Source of the DNA: Desulfobulbaceae bacterium BRH_c16a
Lineage (GTDB): Bacteria > Desulfobacterota > Desulfobulbia > Desulfobulbales > Desulfocapsaceae
NCBI GenBank assembly: GCA_000961725.1
Contig: LADS01000002.1
Location: 182,858 to 246,857, forward strand
Reading direction: 5' to 3'
DNA: 64,000 nt
In this document: positions 1 through 9,197 of the stretch, in pieces
Layout: every line of letters starts with the position of its first letter
Numbering within the stretch: the stretch's first letter is position 1
Notes under the pieces: generated by a model
Database searches by the model: none
Seen by the model: the letters and a program-made list of their open reading frames with translations, nothing else
Told to the model about the DNA's origin: nothing
Translations under genes and position numbers: made by a program

Positions 1-1
1 T

Positions 2-106
2 ATCGTCGCCGGCCAGGAAAAACTTAAAGACAGTGCAATAGTCAAGGTAATGAAAACGGCGGCCATTCCGACCGATACAACGGTTAAGGCAGGTGCCCGC
101 TCATGA
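2..106 (+). CDS. RND efflux membrane-fusion protein, C-terminal end (partial)
   Basis: An open frame enters from the left edge and ends in TGA at 104-106, giving 34 residues ending GARS. The stop overlaps the ATG of the RND pump in an ATGA arrangement, so the two are translationally coupled. By position this should be the periplasmic adaptor (HlyD/MFP family) that joins an RND pump to an outer-membrane channel. The visible tail is too short to prove the family from sequence, so the call rests mainly on context. Confidence 0.6.
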   Translation: MVAGQEKLKDSAIVKVMKTAAIPTDTTVKAGARS

Positions 107-3100
107 GAATCACCGAATATACTGTCCGTCGACGACTTGCCACCAGCGCCATTGCGCTGGCGCTGGTGGTCCTCGGTCTTTACGGGATGTGGCGCCTGCC
201 GGTTAATTTTCTGCCGGACATGACCTATCCGATGATCAAGCTCAACATCTTCTGGAGTGGAGCCACACCGGAAGAAATCGAGCGCAACCTGGCCGATCCC
301 ATCGAGCGCCAGATGATGACGGTGGACGGCCTGGATTACCTGGAATCCATTTCTATTGAGGGTATGTACAGCTTGATCGCCAATTTCAATTACGGGCGGG
401 ACATCGATGTCGCCTATCAGGACGCCACGGCAGCCCTGGCACGGGTAGCGCGCAAGCTGCCGCGGGATATCGATCCGCCGGTAATCTTCAAAGCTGATCC
501 GTCCCAGATCCCGATTCTGCAGCTCACAGTACGTTCTGATCTTTGGGATCTGGTACAGCTGCGGACCTGGACAGATGAATGGTTGCAGGACCAGATGCTG
601 GCTGTTCCCGGCGTGGCCGGCACCGAGATCGTCGGCGGCCTGGTGCGGGAAATCCGGGTGCACTTGAAACCCGACGCCCTGGAAAAATACGGCCTCACCA
701 TCAGCTCAGTCCTTAAACGTCTGCGCGAGGAAAATATCGACCAGTTCGGAGGTCGTCTTACGGTCGGCCCCCAGGAGATCATCGCCCGCACCACTGGTGA
801 GTTCACTTCGCTGGAGGATATCCGCAACGTTGTGCTGCTGCGTGACGGTGCCAACCGCGTCACCCTGCGGGAAGTTGCCGAGGTGGTCGATGCGCACCGG
901 GAGGCGCGGGTCATCACCCGACTGGACCGGCAACCGGCAGTCAAAGTGAGCATCCTCAAGCAGGCGGACGCCAATACCGTGGAGGTGGCCCGGGCGGTTG
1001 AGAGGCGGTTAGCCAAACTCAAATCCGGCCTGCCTGAGGGAGTCGCCCTGGGCATGGTCGAAAACCAGGGTGTTTATGTGACTGATGCCCTCAACGGCGT
1101 CAGCACGGCAGCCTTTGAGGCGGCCATTCTGGTTATCCTGATCGTCTGGCTGTTCCTCGGTTCCTGGCGCCAGGTAGTGGTGATTATCATGGCCCTGCCC
1201 CTCATCCTGATCATGAATTTCGGCCTGATGCAGCTCGCCGGCTTTTCTCTTAACATCTTTTCCCTGGGCGGCCTGGTCATCGCCATCGGCGTACTGGTAG
1301 ACAATTCCATCCTGGTGATCGAAGCCATTTCCCGCCGGCGGGAAGATAATCCGGGGGAACCTATCAACGATCTGGTCATTGCCGCTACCGCAGACATTGG
1401 CCCGGCAGTGGTTGCCGCGACACTGGCTTTTCTGGCATTGTTCGTACCCTTTCTCCTGGTACCGGGGCTGGTCAGTCTGCTGTTCAGGGAGCTCATCCTG
1501 GTTATCGCAGGCATTGTATTGATCAGCCTGGTCACAGCGATCAGCCTGACCCCCATGCTGACCGCTGTGCTGCTCGGCCATTCGATGGGCAGAGAGCGCA
1601 AAAGTCGTTTTGAGATTCTGGTCGACTTCATCACCACCTCTTACAGACGGTTGCTGGGATGGGTGTTGACCTATCGCTATGTGGTTATCGCCTTTTTTCT
1701 CATCATCCTCGCCCTCGGCGGCTATGCCGCAACCCGTCTGGGCAGCGAGTTTCTGCCGCAGATGGACGATGGACGGGTTATGGTCAAAGTCAAGCTGCCG
1801 ACAGGCGCGGCAGTGGCGGAAACCGACAGGGTGCTTCAAGAAATCGAAAAGCAGATCGGTGAGGATCCGCGAATTGAGAGCCTGTTTACCATGGCCGGTG
1901 GTCGTGCCGTCGGAACCGTCACCTTTGAAATCGCCAATGAGGGTGAACTCAACCTGCAACTGCTGCCTCGCGAGGCGCGCGATATCAGCACCACCGAATT
2001 CATCCGGCAGTTGCGACCGATAGTGGCCAAAATACCGGCGCCGGGCGGCAAAGTAAGCGTGAGCCAGACCAAGGTCAAAGGCCTCCGGAAAATGGGGGAT
2101 GCCGATATTGAAGTCAAAGTACAAGGCGATGATCTGCAGCAATTGTTCGAACTGGCCGGCAAGCTTGCACAAACCATGACCGGGCTGAACCAGTTTACCA
2201 ATGTCTATGTTGCCATGGACCTGTCCAAGCCGGAGATGCAGATCGCTGTGGATCGAGTTCGGGCAGCGGAGATGGGGGTTTCGGTCTCTGAGGTGGCAGA
2301 CTCTCTGCGTACTCTCGTTGCCGGCAGCTTCCCCACACGCCTGCGAGAGGGAGATAATGACTATGACATCCGGGTTATGGTGCCCGAGTCAAGCATCCGC
2401 CATCGCACCGACCTGGAGAACCTGCTCATTGCCACGCAGCAGGGTGGATTCGTCCGCCTTGGAGATCTGGCCACCGTACTTCCGGCAACAGGACCGGTGG
2501 AGATCGTGCGTGAAGACCAGGTCAAAATGGTGATCGTCAGGGGCGACGCGGTTGGCGTCAGTGTAGGTGAGGCCTTGTCGGGACTCCAAGCTGCCATGGC
2601 AGAGGAAAACCTGCCGCCAGGTTATCAAATTGCTTACGGGGGGCAGGCTCAGATGATGGCTGATATGACTCGGGATGTGCTGATGATCCTGGCATTTGCG
2701 CTGTTTTTTTCCTTCATCGTGCTGGCCGTACAATTCAACAGCCTCAAGCTGCCGGCCCTTATTCTGGGCAGCATGCCGTTTTGCCTGACCGGCTCGGTCG
2801 GTCTCTTGCTTGCTACCGGTTTTCCACTAGGCGCAACCGTCATCATCGGCATCCTTGTGGTCCTGGCGGCGGCGGTCAATGCGGGCGTGCTGTTGTTCAC
2901 CTATGCACGTGGTTTGCAGAACACCGCAAACCTGCCGGTACGGGAGGCAATTCTCACGGCGGCTGAGTTGCGTCTGCGACCAATCGTCATGGTCTCAACC
3001 GCAATTTTGTTCGGGCTTATACCTCTGGCGATGGCCTTGGACGCCGGTGGAGACATGCTTCAACCCATGGCCATTGCCGCCATCGGGGGGTTGCTGATGG

Positions 3101-3183
3101 AAATCGCGGTAGCGCTTTTTCTGATGCCGTGCCTCTATTTCGTCTTCACGGATCAAGAGGGTGAGGCGGAAACGACGGTTTGA
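103..3183 (+). CDS. RND-family efflux permease (HAE1/AcrB-like)
   Basis: This 1026-residue inner-membrane proton antiporter would pump substrates out through a tripartite complex. It shows the RND plan: TM1 at about residues 12-31, a large periplasmic loop, a TM cluster at about 336-500, a second loop, and TM8-12 at about 865-1010. The TM4 motif GVLVDNSILVIE carries Asp400, the proton-relay position; the AcrB double Asp is here Asp-Asn, as in many AcrB/AcrD/AcrF-annotated relatives. It overlaps the stop of the upstream adaptor by 4 nt. Substrate cannot be told from sequence. No TolC-like gene follows, so it must borrow a channel or have one upstream of the window. Confidence 0.93.
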   Translation: MRITEYTVRRRLATSAIALALVVLGLYGMWRLPVNFLPDMTYPMIKLNIFWSGATPEEIERNLADPIERQMMTVDGLDYLESISIEGMYSLIANFNYGRDIDVAYQDATAALARVARKLPRDIDPPVIFKADPSQIPILQLTVRSDLWDLVQLRTWTDEWLQDQMLAVPGVAGTEIVGGLVREIRVHLKPDALEKYGLTISSVLKRLREENIDQFGGRLTVGPQEIIARTTGEFTSLEDIRNVVLLRDGANRVTLREVAEVVDAHREARVITRLDRQPAVKVSILKQADANTVEVARAVERRLAKLKSGLPEGVALGMVENQGVYVTDALNGVSTAAFEAAILVILIVWLFLGSWRQVVVIIMALPLILIMNFGLMQLAGFSLNIFSLGGLVIAIGVLVDNSILVIEAISRRREDNPGEPINDLVIAATADIGPAVVAATLAFLALFVPFLLVPGLVSLLFRELILVIAGIVLISLVTAISLTPMLTAVLLGHSMGRERKSRFEILVDFITTSYRRLLGWVLTYRYVVIAFFLIILALGGYAATRLGSEFLPQMDDGRVMVKVKLPTGAAVAETDRVLQEIEKQIGEDPRIESLFTMAGGRAVGTVTFEIANEGELNLQLLPREARDISTTEFIRQLRPIVAKIPAPGGKVSVSQTKVKGLRKMGDADIEVKVQGDDLQQLFELAGKLAQTMTGLNQFTNVYVAMDLSKPEMQIAVDRVRAAEMGVSVSEVADSLRTLVAGSFPTRLREGDNDYDIRVMVPESSIRHRTDLENLLIATQQGGFVRLGDLATVLPATGPVEIVREDQVKMVIVRGDAVGVSVGEALSGLQAAMAEENLPPGYQIAYGGQAQMMADMTRDVLMILAFALFFSFIVLAVQFNSLKLPALILGSMPFCLTGSVGLLLATGFPLGATVIIGILVVLAAAVNAGVLLFTYARGLQNTANLPVREAILTAAELRLRPIVMVSTAILFGLIPLAMALDAGGDMLQPMAIAAIGGLLMEIAVALFLMPCLYFVFTDQEGEAETTV

Positions 3184-3267
3184 GAATTTCTAACTAAAGA
3201 AGGATTTCATGACAATGATACAACCAACAAAAATCAACAAACAACTTATAACCATGGGGGTAACAAA

Positions 3268-3741
3268 ATGAAACGCTTTGGAATCTTTATCATCGTAGCC
3301 GGTTGCCTGGTGGGGGGTATGTTGGCTGCGTCTTACGGTCTAGGCTTATTTGACAAAGGCCTCTCGGCAAAGGAAGCCGCGGTTCCACCCGTTCATACCC
3401 AGGTGACACCAGGGGCCTCCGGTAAGGTAACGATGATCGATGTGGGCGCCACCGAATGCATTCCCTGCAAAATGATGGCACCCATTATGGAGGAGCTTGA
3501 AAAAGAATACGCCGGAATAGCCGATATCATCTTTGTCGATGTATGGAAAAATCCCGCAGAAGGCAGAAAATATGGTGTCCAGACGATTCCGACCCAGATT
3601 TTCTTCGATAATTACGGCAAAGAGGTCTTTCGGCATGTTGGATTTCTGGATAAAAAGCCGATCGTCGAGATACTCACCCGCCTGGGAGCAGTTCGCCCCG
3701 GACCGGGCATTTCCGTCGACTCGCCTCACAAGGAGGGTTAA
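3268..3741 (+). CDS. Membrane-anchored or exported thioredoxin-family protein
   Basis: A 157-residue protein with an N-terminal hydrophobic segment (residues 5-28, signal peptide or anchor), then a thioredoxin fold with the active site CIPC followed by KMMAPIMEEL, and the cis-proline region TIPTQIFF. It probably reduces or shuttles disulfides in the periplasm. It is strikingly similar to the thioredoxin at 20446-20841 on the other strand, including the shared run around CIPCKMMAPIMEELEKEY, so the two are paralogs. It leads a cluster with rhodanese, MauE/DoxX and DUF1573 genes, suggesting a role in periplasmic sulfur or thiol handling; that is inference. Confidence 0.9.
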   Translation: MKRFGIFIIVAGCLVGGMLAASYGLGLFDKGLSAKEAAVPPVHTQVTPGASGKVTMIDVGATECIPCKMMAPIMEELEKEYAGIADIIFVDVWKNPAEGRKYGVQTIPTQIFFDNYGKEVFRHVGFLDKKPIVEILTRLGAVRPGPGISVDSPHKEG

Positions 3742-3835
3742 AACAAATGCAAATTCATTAACCAATCACTACAGGTTGACTCCGAACCGTACGAAAATAG
3801 CATTGTCACAACAACTCAAATCAAGGAAGCATGTC

Positions 3836-4417
3836 ATGATAAAAATGAAAATGTTCGCACTCTCTTTTGCTCTTAACAATGCGGACATCGAATTAGAGCC
3901 TATGAAACAAGCAAACACACCGATACGACAGGCGTTCCGGCAGGTTCCTCTTCTCATTGTAATGGCCTGCCTGATCGCCCTGGCGGTAAATCACTGGCGC
4001 GGGACACCGATCCCCCTCATCGGGGATTGGTCGGTGTCTGGGCGTTTTACTGATGGTGACGGCAAGGACCTGACTATCTCCCTCGAAGAAGCGCAACACT
4101 TGTTTGACCGGAACGCAGCCAGGTTTCTCGATGCCCGCCCCCAACCTCAATACGAAAGCGGCCATATCAGCAGTGCCTTGAGTCTGCCCTGGCAGGATGC
4201 AAACAACGCCTTCACAGATATCGCTGAAAAACTGGAAGACAAGGATACCCTCATCACCTATTGTGACGGCGAAAGCTGTGAACTCAGTCACGACTTAGCT
4301 GTGTTCCTGAAAGATATGGGATTTACTGATGTTCGGGTGCTGGTCAACGGCTGGACTGTATGGCAGGATGCCGGATTGCCGACGCAAAAAGGAGGTGCAG
4401 CCGATGACCAACAATAA
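3836..4417 (+). CDS. Membrane-anchored rhodanese-like protein
   Basis: About 193 residues. I chose ATG 3836 because AAGGAAG lies about 6 nt upstream; ATG 3902 is an alternative nearer the TM segment. The frame stays open farther upstream but that part has no family resemblance. After one TM helix (PLLIVMACLIALAV) comes a rhodanese domain with FLDARPQPQYESGHI and the catalytic-loop Cys in TYCDGESCELS, then GFTDVRVLVNGWTVW. It would transfer sulfane sulfur or act as a thiol relay on the periplasmic side. The last 14 nt overlap the next gene, so the two are probably co-translated. Confidence 0.87.
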   Translation: MIKMKMFALSFALNNADIELEPMKQANTPIRQAFRQVPLLIVMACLIALAVNHWRGTPIPLIGDWSVSGRFTDGDGKDLTISLEEAQHLFDRNAARFLDARPQPQYESGHISSALSLPWQDANNAFTDIAEKLEDKDTLITYCDGESCELSHDLAVFLKDMGFTDVRVLVNGWTVWQDAGLPTQKGGAADDQQ

Positions 4418-4907
4418 CAAAGGGGTCTATGAAACTGGAACCGGCGGCATCGTTCGGCAGAGCAGCCACCTTCGGTCTGAAGGGGTTTTCCTTATTTGCC
4501 GCCTGCTGCTTGGAGTGGTATTTGTTTATGCAAGCTATGACAAAATCCTCCATCCGCAAGCCTTTGCCCTGGCCGTTTTCAACTACCAGATCGCGCCCGA
4601 TTGGGCCGTCAACCTGATCGCCCTGATACTGCCTTGGTTTGAACTGCTGCTCGGCCTGTGTCTGCTCTTTGGCGTATTGCTGCCGGGGGCAACCGTTGCA
4701 GGCACCGGTTTGCTGGTGGTTTTCCTCGTCGCCCTGATGTTTAATCAGATTCGAGGCCTCGACATTCACTGCGAATGTTTTTCCACTGAGATCCAGGAAG
4801 GTCCAGCCGGGTTGGGGACAGTACTCCGCGATTTTGCATTTCTTGCAATGAGCCTGTATCTGTTGATATTCATATTCCTTTTTAAACGCCGGAACAATAG
4901 ATCATGA
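4404..4907 (+). CDS. MauE/DoxX-family redox-associated membrane protein
   Basis: 167 residues; ATG 4404 is favoured by a near-perfect AAAAGGAGG 8 nt upstream, inside the end of the rhodanese gene. Four hydrophobic helices and the motifs RLLLGVVFVYASYDKI and LPWFELLLGLCLL are typical of the MauE/DoxX superfamily. A CECFS cysteine pair follows the third helix at the position where MauE-type proteins carry redox cysteines. Family knowledge suggests it supplies reductant or supports disulfide maturation of periplasmic partners. Its neighbours (thioredoxin, rhodanese, DUF1573) fit that. Confidence 0.82.
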   Translation: MTNNNKGVYETGTGGIVRQSSHLRSEGVFLICRLLLGVVFVYASYDKILHPQAFALAVFNYQIAPDWAVNLIALILPWFELLLGLCLLFGVLLPGATVAGTGLLVVFLVALMFNQIRGLDIHCECFSTEIQEGPAGLGTVLRDFAFLAMSLYLLIFIFLFKRRNNRS

Positions 4908-4952
4908 CGATCAAAATCCCCGCAATCAAAGTAGAGAATGAGGAGTTATTCA

Positions 4953-5647
4953 ATGCTGCGAACAATACTATTAGTCATCCTGATCTGTCGGTCCCCAAGC
5001 CTTGGCCATACTGTGACCACCGATCCGCGAACCGGGCCTAAGGCGTATCTTCCCGAAAACGTATACGATTCCAGACGAATCTGGAAGGGCTTGAAGTTGT
5101 GCATGAATTCGTTGTTCATAACAAAGGTGATGAACCGCTGAATATCCTCAAAGTCAACTCCGGGTGAGGCTGCACCGCCGCGACGAGTACGCGGCAGATT
5201 CTTCCCGGGGAGGAAGGACGTATTACAGTCAGATTCAATACCAGCAGTTACGGCGGACGGGAAAAAAAAGAAACGGTCCGAGTGCAGACCAACGATCCGG
5301 AGCAACCCATGTTTAATCTGGTCGTTACCGGAAAGGTCCTTAAATTCGCAGAAATCCGCCCCGCCCAGATCCGTCTTGAGGGCCAGGCCGGCACGCCACT
5401 GGCGGTTGAAGTGGAGATCCTGCCGAACAAGGATTATCCTTTTACCATTCTGGGGGTACAGTCCCAACGAAACGATGCCGTTCGAGGCGAGCTGATCGAA
5501 CAATGCAACACCGCCACCAATCGCTGTGTTATTCGGGTGGAAAACCTGAAAACGACGAGCGGTCGCTATGCCGATACTCTTATCGTTCGAACCGACAATG
5601 CGGCACGACCGAGCTTAGCCATTTCCGTTGTCGGAATACTCCACTAA
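4953..5647 (+). pseudogene. DUF1573-family protein, frameshifted, with in-frame UGA at the conserved Cys (candidate selenocysteine)
   Basis: Start ATG 4953 gives a signal-peptide-like N-terminus and PKAYLPENVYD, then the frame is lost. Restoring one T at 5069-5070 yields YDFQTNLEGLEVVHEF and continues in the frame of the downstream open part to the stop at 5645-5647. In that frame a TGA at 5165-5167 lies in NSG-(UGA)-GCTAAT, exactly where DUF1573 proteins have the first Cys of the CGCT motif. A 6-bp GC stem-loop follows. So the gene either encodes a selenoprotein and carries one sequencing error or slip, or it is a decaying pseudogene with two lesions. A conventional caller would keep only 5282-5647. 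It is exported to the periplasm if functional. Confidence 0.72.
5177..5195 (+). promoter_or_regulatory. Putative bacterial SECIS stem-loop after UGA 5165
   Basis: GCCGCG (5177-5182) pairs perfectly with CGCGGC (5190-5195) around the 7-nt loop ACGAGTA. The loop begins 16 nt after the UGA, at the lower limit of the spacing I recall for bacterial SECIS elements. The first loop G is at the third position, which is only a partial match to the usual requirement for G among the first two loop bases. An alternative outer pairing, CTGC 5070s-type at 5170-5173 with GCAG 5194-5197, competes with part of the stem. Confidence 0.4.
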
Positions 5648-5838
5648 GAGCGGAAGTTGAAGATATAGTCACAAGATGATGAGCCAACCGGCAAGAGTCC
5701 TAGAGCAACACCCCTGTTGAAATCAGGACTGGCGATGGTACAAAACTTCTGTCGGTTGTGGCTGAGATCATTTTTCTTTTTTTGCAAAAGGCGCTATCCT
5801 AACCATTTTTCGCCACTTTATCTCACAGGAGAATTGTT

Positions 5839-6603
5839 ATGAATATGCGAAAAATTACTTCAATGACCCTGCTGACCTCGCTGGTTTTCTTGCTTTTCAA
5901 CTCAGTTGTCCTCTACATTGTGCCGGAGGGCAGGATTGCGCATTGGGCTCACTGGATACTCCTGGGACTGACAAAGGAGGAGTGGGCTGAACAGCACCTG
6001 ACGGTTGGTGTACTCTTTCTGATTGCCGGATTTTTTCATATTTACTACAACTGGCCGGCGATCATCGCCTATATGAAGAACAAGACGAAGGAACTGAAGG
6101 TATTTACGCCTTCGTTCTCCATCGGCCTACTGGTGACCCTTGTGGTGACGGTCGGCACCTACTTTCACATCCCGCCGATGAGCACTCTGGTCGAAATCGG
6201 CAGTGCAATCAAAGATAGCAGTACGAAAAAATACGGAACGCCGCCATATGGTCGAGCCGAGCTCTCGACACTGAAAGAATTCGTGCAGAAAGAGCGGCTG
6301 GATCAGGAAAAATCGATTGATTTGTTAAAAGCGGCCGGTATTCAAGTGGAGAACACCGGTGAAAGCTTGAAAGAGATTGCCGCAAGGAATAAACTCTCCC
6401 CACAGCAGGTGTATGAGATTATCAAGCCGGCGAAAATAGAGAAGAGCGACGGCGTATCGCTGTCGGAGAATCCCCAACCGGGTTTCGGTAAAAAAAACCT
6501 GGCGGAAACATGTATGGAACTTGGTCTGGATCCGACCGCCATTGTCATGGGTCTGAAAAAATGGGGATCACAGCTGAGCCCGGATTGTCGATCAAGGATA
6601 TAG
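5839..6603 (+). CDS. DUF4405-like membrane protein, 3' end frameshifted (would extend to 6674)
   Basis: ATG 5839 has AGGAGA 7 nt upstream. The N-terminal 115 residues hold three TM helices with conserved histidines (HWAHW, QHLTVG, GFFHIYYN), as in DUF4405 proteins that may bind haem. A soluble C-terminal part has repeated short helical motifs (ESLKEIAARNKLSPQQVYEIIKP). At the six-A run 6556-6561 the frame departs from the expected sequence: adding one A gives KKMGITAEPGLSIKDIAAGG, which repeats the same motif, and ends at TAA 6672-6674. So 6603 is probably an artificial or mutational stop. It follows the redox cluster in the same direction. Confidence 0.75.
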   Translation: MNMRKITSMTLLTSLVFLLFNSVVLYIVPEGRIAHWAHWILLGLTKEEWAEQHLTVGVLFLIAGFFHIYYNWPAIIAYMKNKTKELKVFTPSFSIGLLVTLVVTVGTYFHIPPMSTLVEIGSAIKDSSTKKYGTPPYGRAELSTLKEFVQKERLDQEKSIDLLKAAGIQVENTGESLKEIAARNKLSPQQVYEIIKPAKIEKSDGVSLSENPQPGFGKKNLAETCMELGLDPTAIVMGLKKWGSQLSPDCRSRI

Positions 6604-6774
6604 CGGCAGGTGGGAGGAAAGAGCCCAAGGAAATCTATGAGGCAATCCGCACCATCGCCGCCGGTGAAGAGTAACGGTCGACCAGGAATTGTGACAAAAT
6701 AATTGGTTGCGTAAAGGTGGCACGGTTTGGCTTTTGAGAATAGTGTATCAAGATATCCATAACAGCAGTACTTT

Positions 6775-7635
6775 TCATGAAGAATATTTCGACAGAGCCT
6801 CAAAACCCGAGATGACATCGAACAGCTCTTCATCGATGCTGCTTTGTCGCAAACGGTGAAATCTTCCCTCCAAATCTTCGAGCAATTCTTTAATATTTTT
6901 TTCGGCCCGCTGCATTGCCGCCAGGCGGCCGGCATTCTCACTGGCCAGGGATTCGGCACAGGCTCGGAACAGCGAAACGAAGAGATATTCGCGGATGAGC
7001 GCCCGCAAGGTCTCCGTGCCGCCACCGATAACCTCGGGAAGCTGATTCGTCGGCCATGCACGATCGGCCATCTTGCGCCGCCAGGTTTCATCGAGAGGCA
7101 GCAGACGCTGGCTGAATGGTGTATAGATTACGTCGGATCGTGAACGGTTGTAAAAGAGGTACAGTTCTCTCAGTTCATGAACTTCTCTGAGAATCCGCCC
7201 GACGAGAGAGGTTATGGCTTTCACCGAGTTCGGTACGGAGAAGAGGCCCAGCACGGCCAAACCTTCGTCGGTGAGACGGGCATGCACTCGCTCGCCGACT
7301 GCCCAGATCCGGGGAGAAGCCGGTCTCGACAGTGTTTGCAGGGCGAAATCAACCAATTCCTCATTAAACTGACCAACCAGTCCCTGATCGGAACCGAACA
7401 CCACAGCTCCTATCCTGTCGCTGTCGGTGGTTTTATTTTTCGGCAGCGAGGCGCTATCACGCAGGCAGACTCTCAAACCCAATTCCACGGTGTGGAAGTA
7501 ATCCGCCAGGGCGCTCACCGATTGTTCATACTCTCCCATACTGGAAGCGGCCAGGGCCTTCATCGAGCTGACAACGGACTGCAGGTCTTGCGCCCCACCG
7601 ATTTTTCGGGCAAGACTTGCAATGGTGTCACTCAC
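6775..7635 (-). CDS. atpG: N-type ATP synthase gamma subunit
   Basis: 286 residues with the N- and C-terminal coiled-coil helices of the central rotor stalk (start [21 protein letters not shown], end [13 protein letters not shown]). It is more divergent than housekeeping gamma subunits, as expected for N-ATPases. It is the last gene of the atpDCQRBEFAG operon and overlaps the atpA stop by 4 nt. Confidence 0.9.
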   Translation of the reverse strand: MSDTIASLARKIGGAQDLQSVVSSMKALAASSMGEYEQSVSALADYFHTVELGLRVCLRDSASLPKNKTTDSDRIGAVVFGSDQGLVGQFNEELVDFALQTLSRPASPRIWAVGERVHARLTDEGLAVLGLFSVPNSVKAITSLVGRILREVHELRELYLFYNRSRSDVIYTPFSQRLLPLDETWRRKMADRAWPTNQLPEVIGGGTETLRALIREYLFVSLFRACAESLASENAGRLAAMQRAEKNIKELLEDLEGRFHRLRQSSIDEELFDVISGFEALSKYSS

Positions 7636-9197
7636 GGTTTCTCCTTTCGTGCCGGTGATGCGGATTCCGGCTGAAAAGCTGCAAGTGCTATGCGGGCGAT
7701 CTCGATAATCGTTGCCCGGTCTGCCTCGCTCAGGGTATCGGCGGCAGCCAGTCGCTCGCAGACAGCTGCGGGGATGTCAGTTGCGGCTCTCTGCAGGACC
7801 TGCTCGGCATCCGCCATCCGTTCAAGCGGGATGCGATCGAAGAGGCCGGCGGTAAGCGCCAAGAGAACCGCAATCTGTATCGGTACCGAGACCGGTGAGA
7901 ATTCCTGCTGTTTCAGACAAGCACGTATTCGCCTCCCGTGCTCTATAACGAGGCGGGTCTCCTCATCCAGCCTGGCCCCGAACCGGGCAAAGGTTTCGAG
8001 CTCCTCAAACTGGGCATAGGCAAGTTTCAAGTCCCCCGCCACTCCCCGATAGACCGCGCGCTGCGCCTTGCCGCCGACCCGTGACACCGACTTGCCCACA
8101 TCGACCGCGGGCAGCACCCCCAGATCGAACAGGGACGGCGAAAGGTAGATCTGGCCGTCGGTGATGGAGATGAGATTGGTGGGAATATAGGCGGAAATGT
8201 TCTGGGCTTCGGTTTCAATGATCGGCAAGGCAGTGAGAGAGCCGCCGCCGAGTTCGTGCCGCAGATGGGTCGCCCGTTCAAGCAGGCGCGAATGAAGGTA
8301 AAAAATATCGCCGGGAAAGGCCTCCCGGCCGGGGGGACGACGCAGCAGCAGGGAAATTTCCCGATAGGCCCGGGCGTGTTGGGTGAGGTCATCGTAGACG
8401 ATCAGTACATCCCGGCCAGCCTCCATGAAATACTCGGCAATGCTGGTCGCGGCATAGGGAGTGATGTAGGCAAGACCAGGCGGATCACTACCCTCGGTGA
8501 CAACGACGACGGTTGCGGCCAGAGCGCCTTTTTCCTGCAGGACGGCGATGGTCTTGGCGACGCCTGCGGCCCGTTGACCGATAGCACAGTAGACGCACAA
8601 CACCCCCTTGTCACGCTGGTTGAGGATGGTGTCGATGGCAATGGCGGTCTTGCCGGTCTGGCGGTCGCCAAGGATCAGTTCCCGCTGACCGCGGCCGATG
8701 GGGATTAAAGCATCGATCACTTTCAGGCCGGTCTGCAGAGGCACGGTGACAGGTGCTCGATCCATGATGGGCGGGGAAGGCCGTTCGATAGCCAGCCGCC
8801 TGCGGCAGGCCGGCGGTCCTTTGCCGTCGAGGGGGCGGCCGAGAGGATCGATAACGCGGCCCAGCAATTCCTCCCCTACCGCCACGTCCATGACCCGGCC
8901 GGTGCGCAGGACTTTGTCCCCCGCGTGCAGATGCCGATAATCGCCAAGCAGCACAATGCCGATATCGTGCTCCGTCAGGTTAAAGGCAATGCCCGATACC
9001 CCGCCGGGAAATTGCACCAGCTCCTCGAATTCCACGCCGGGCAGACCAGATACCGTGGCGATCCCGGTCGCAACGGACAAGACTGTGCCTACCTCTTGCA
9101 CTGTGAGCGAGGGGGTAAAATTCTCCCGTACTTTGCGCATCCCGGCAAAGGTGTCGGATAAGAGAGTTCGCAGGTTTTCATCTGCCGGTTCAGCCAT
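7632..9197 (-). CDS. atpA: N-type ATP synthase alpha subunit
   Basis: 521 residues. Walker A is GDRQTGKT at residues 167-174, and the alpha-type nucleotide-binding domain and C-terminal helical domain follow. It forms the non-catalytic half of the F1 hexamer with AtpD. The start overlaps the end of atpF by 8 nt and its stop overlaps atpG, so the operon is tightly packed. Typical length for the family. Confidence 0.95.
   Translation of the reverse strand: MAEPADENLRTLLSDTFAGMRKVRENFTPSLTVQEVGTVLSVATGIATVSGLPGVEFEELVQFPGGVSGIAFNLTEHDIGIVLLGDYRHLHAGDKVLRTGRVMDVAVGEELLGRVIDPLGRPLDGKGPPACRRRLAIERPSPPIMDRAPVTVPLQTGLKVIDALIPIGRGQRELILGDRQTGKTAIAIDTILNQRDKGVLCVYCAIGQRAAGVAKTIAVLQEKGALAATVVVVTEGSDPPGLAYITPYAATSIAEYFMEAGRDVLIVYDDLTQHARAYREISLLLRRPPGREAFPGDIFYLHSRLLERATHLRHELGGGSLTALPIIETEAQNISAYIPTNLISITDGQIYLSPSLFDLGVLPAVDVGKSVSRVGGKAQRAVYRGVAGDLKLAYAQFEELETFARFGARLDEETRLVIEHGRRIRACLKQQEFSPVSVPIQIAVLLALTAGLFDRIPLERMADAEQVLQRAATDIPAAVCERLAAADTLSEADRATIIEIARIALAAFQPESASPARKEKP

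Noticed and set aside
1009..2172. 387-codon open frame on the minus strand inside the RND gene
   Set aside because: Composition is Gln/Asp/His-rich and repetitive, as expected of an antisense shadow of a GC-rich membrane-protein gene; no start signal and no family.
6546..6674. Programmed -1 frameshift at the six-A run in the DUF4405 gene
   Set aside because: The heptamer is G-AAA-AAA, not the efficient A-AAA-AAG type, and no downstream pseudoknot was seen; base loss is simpler.
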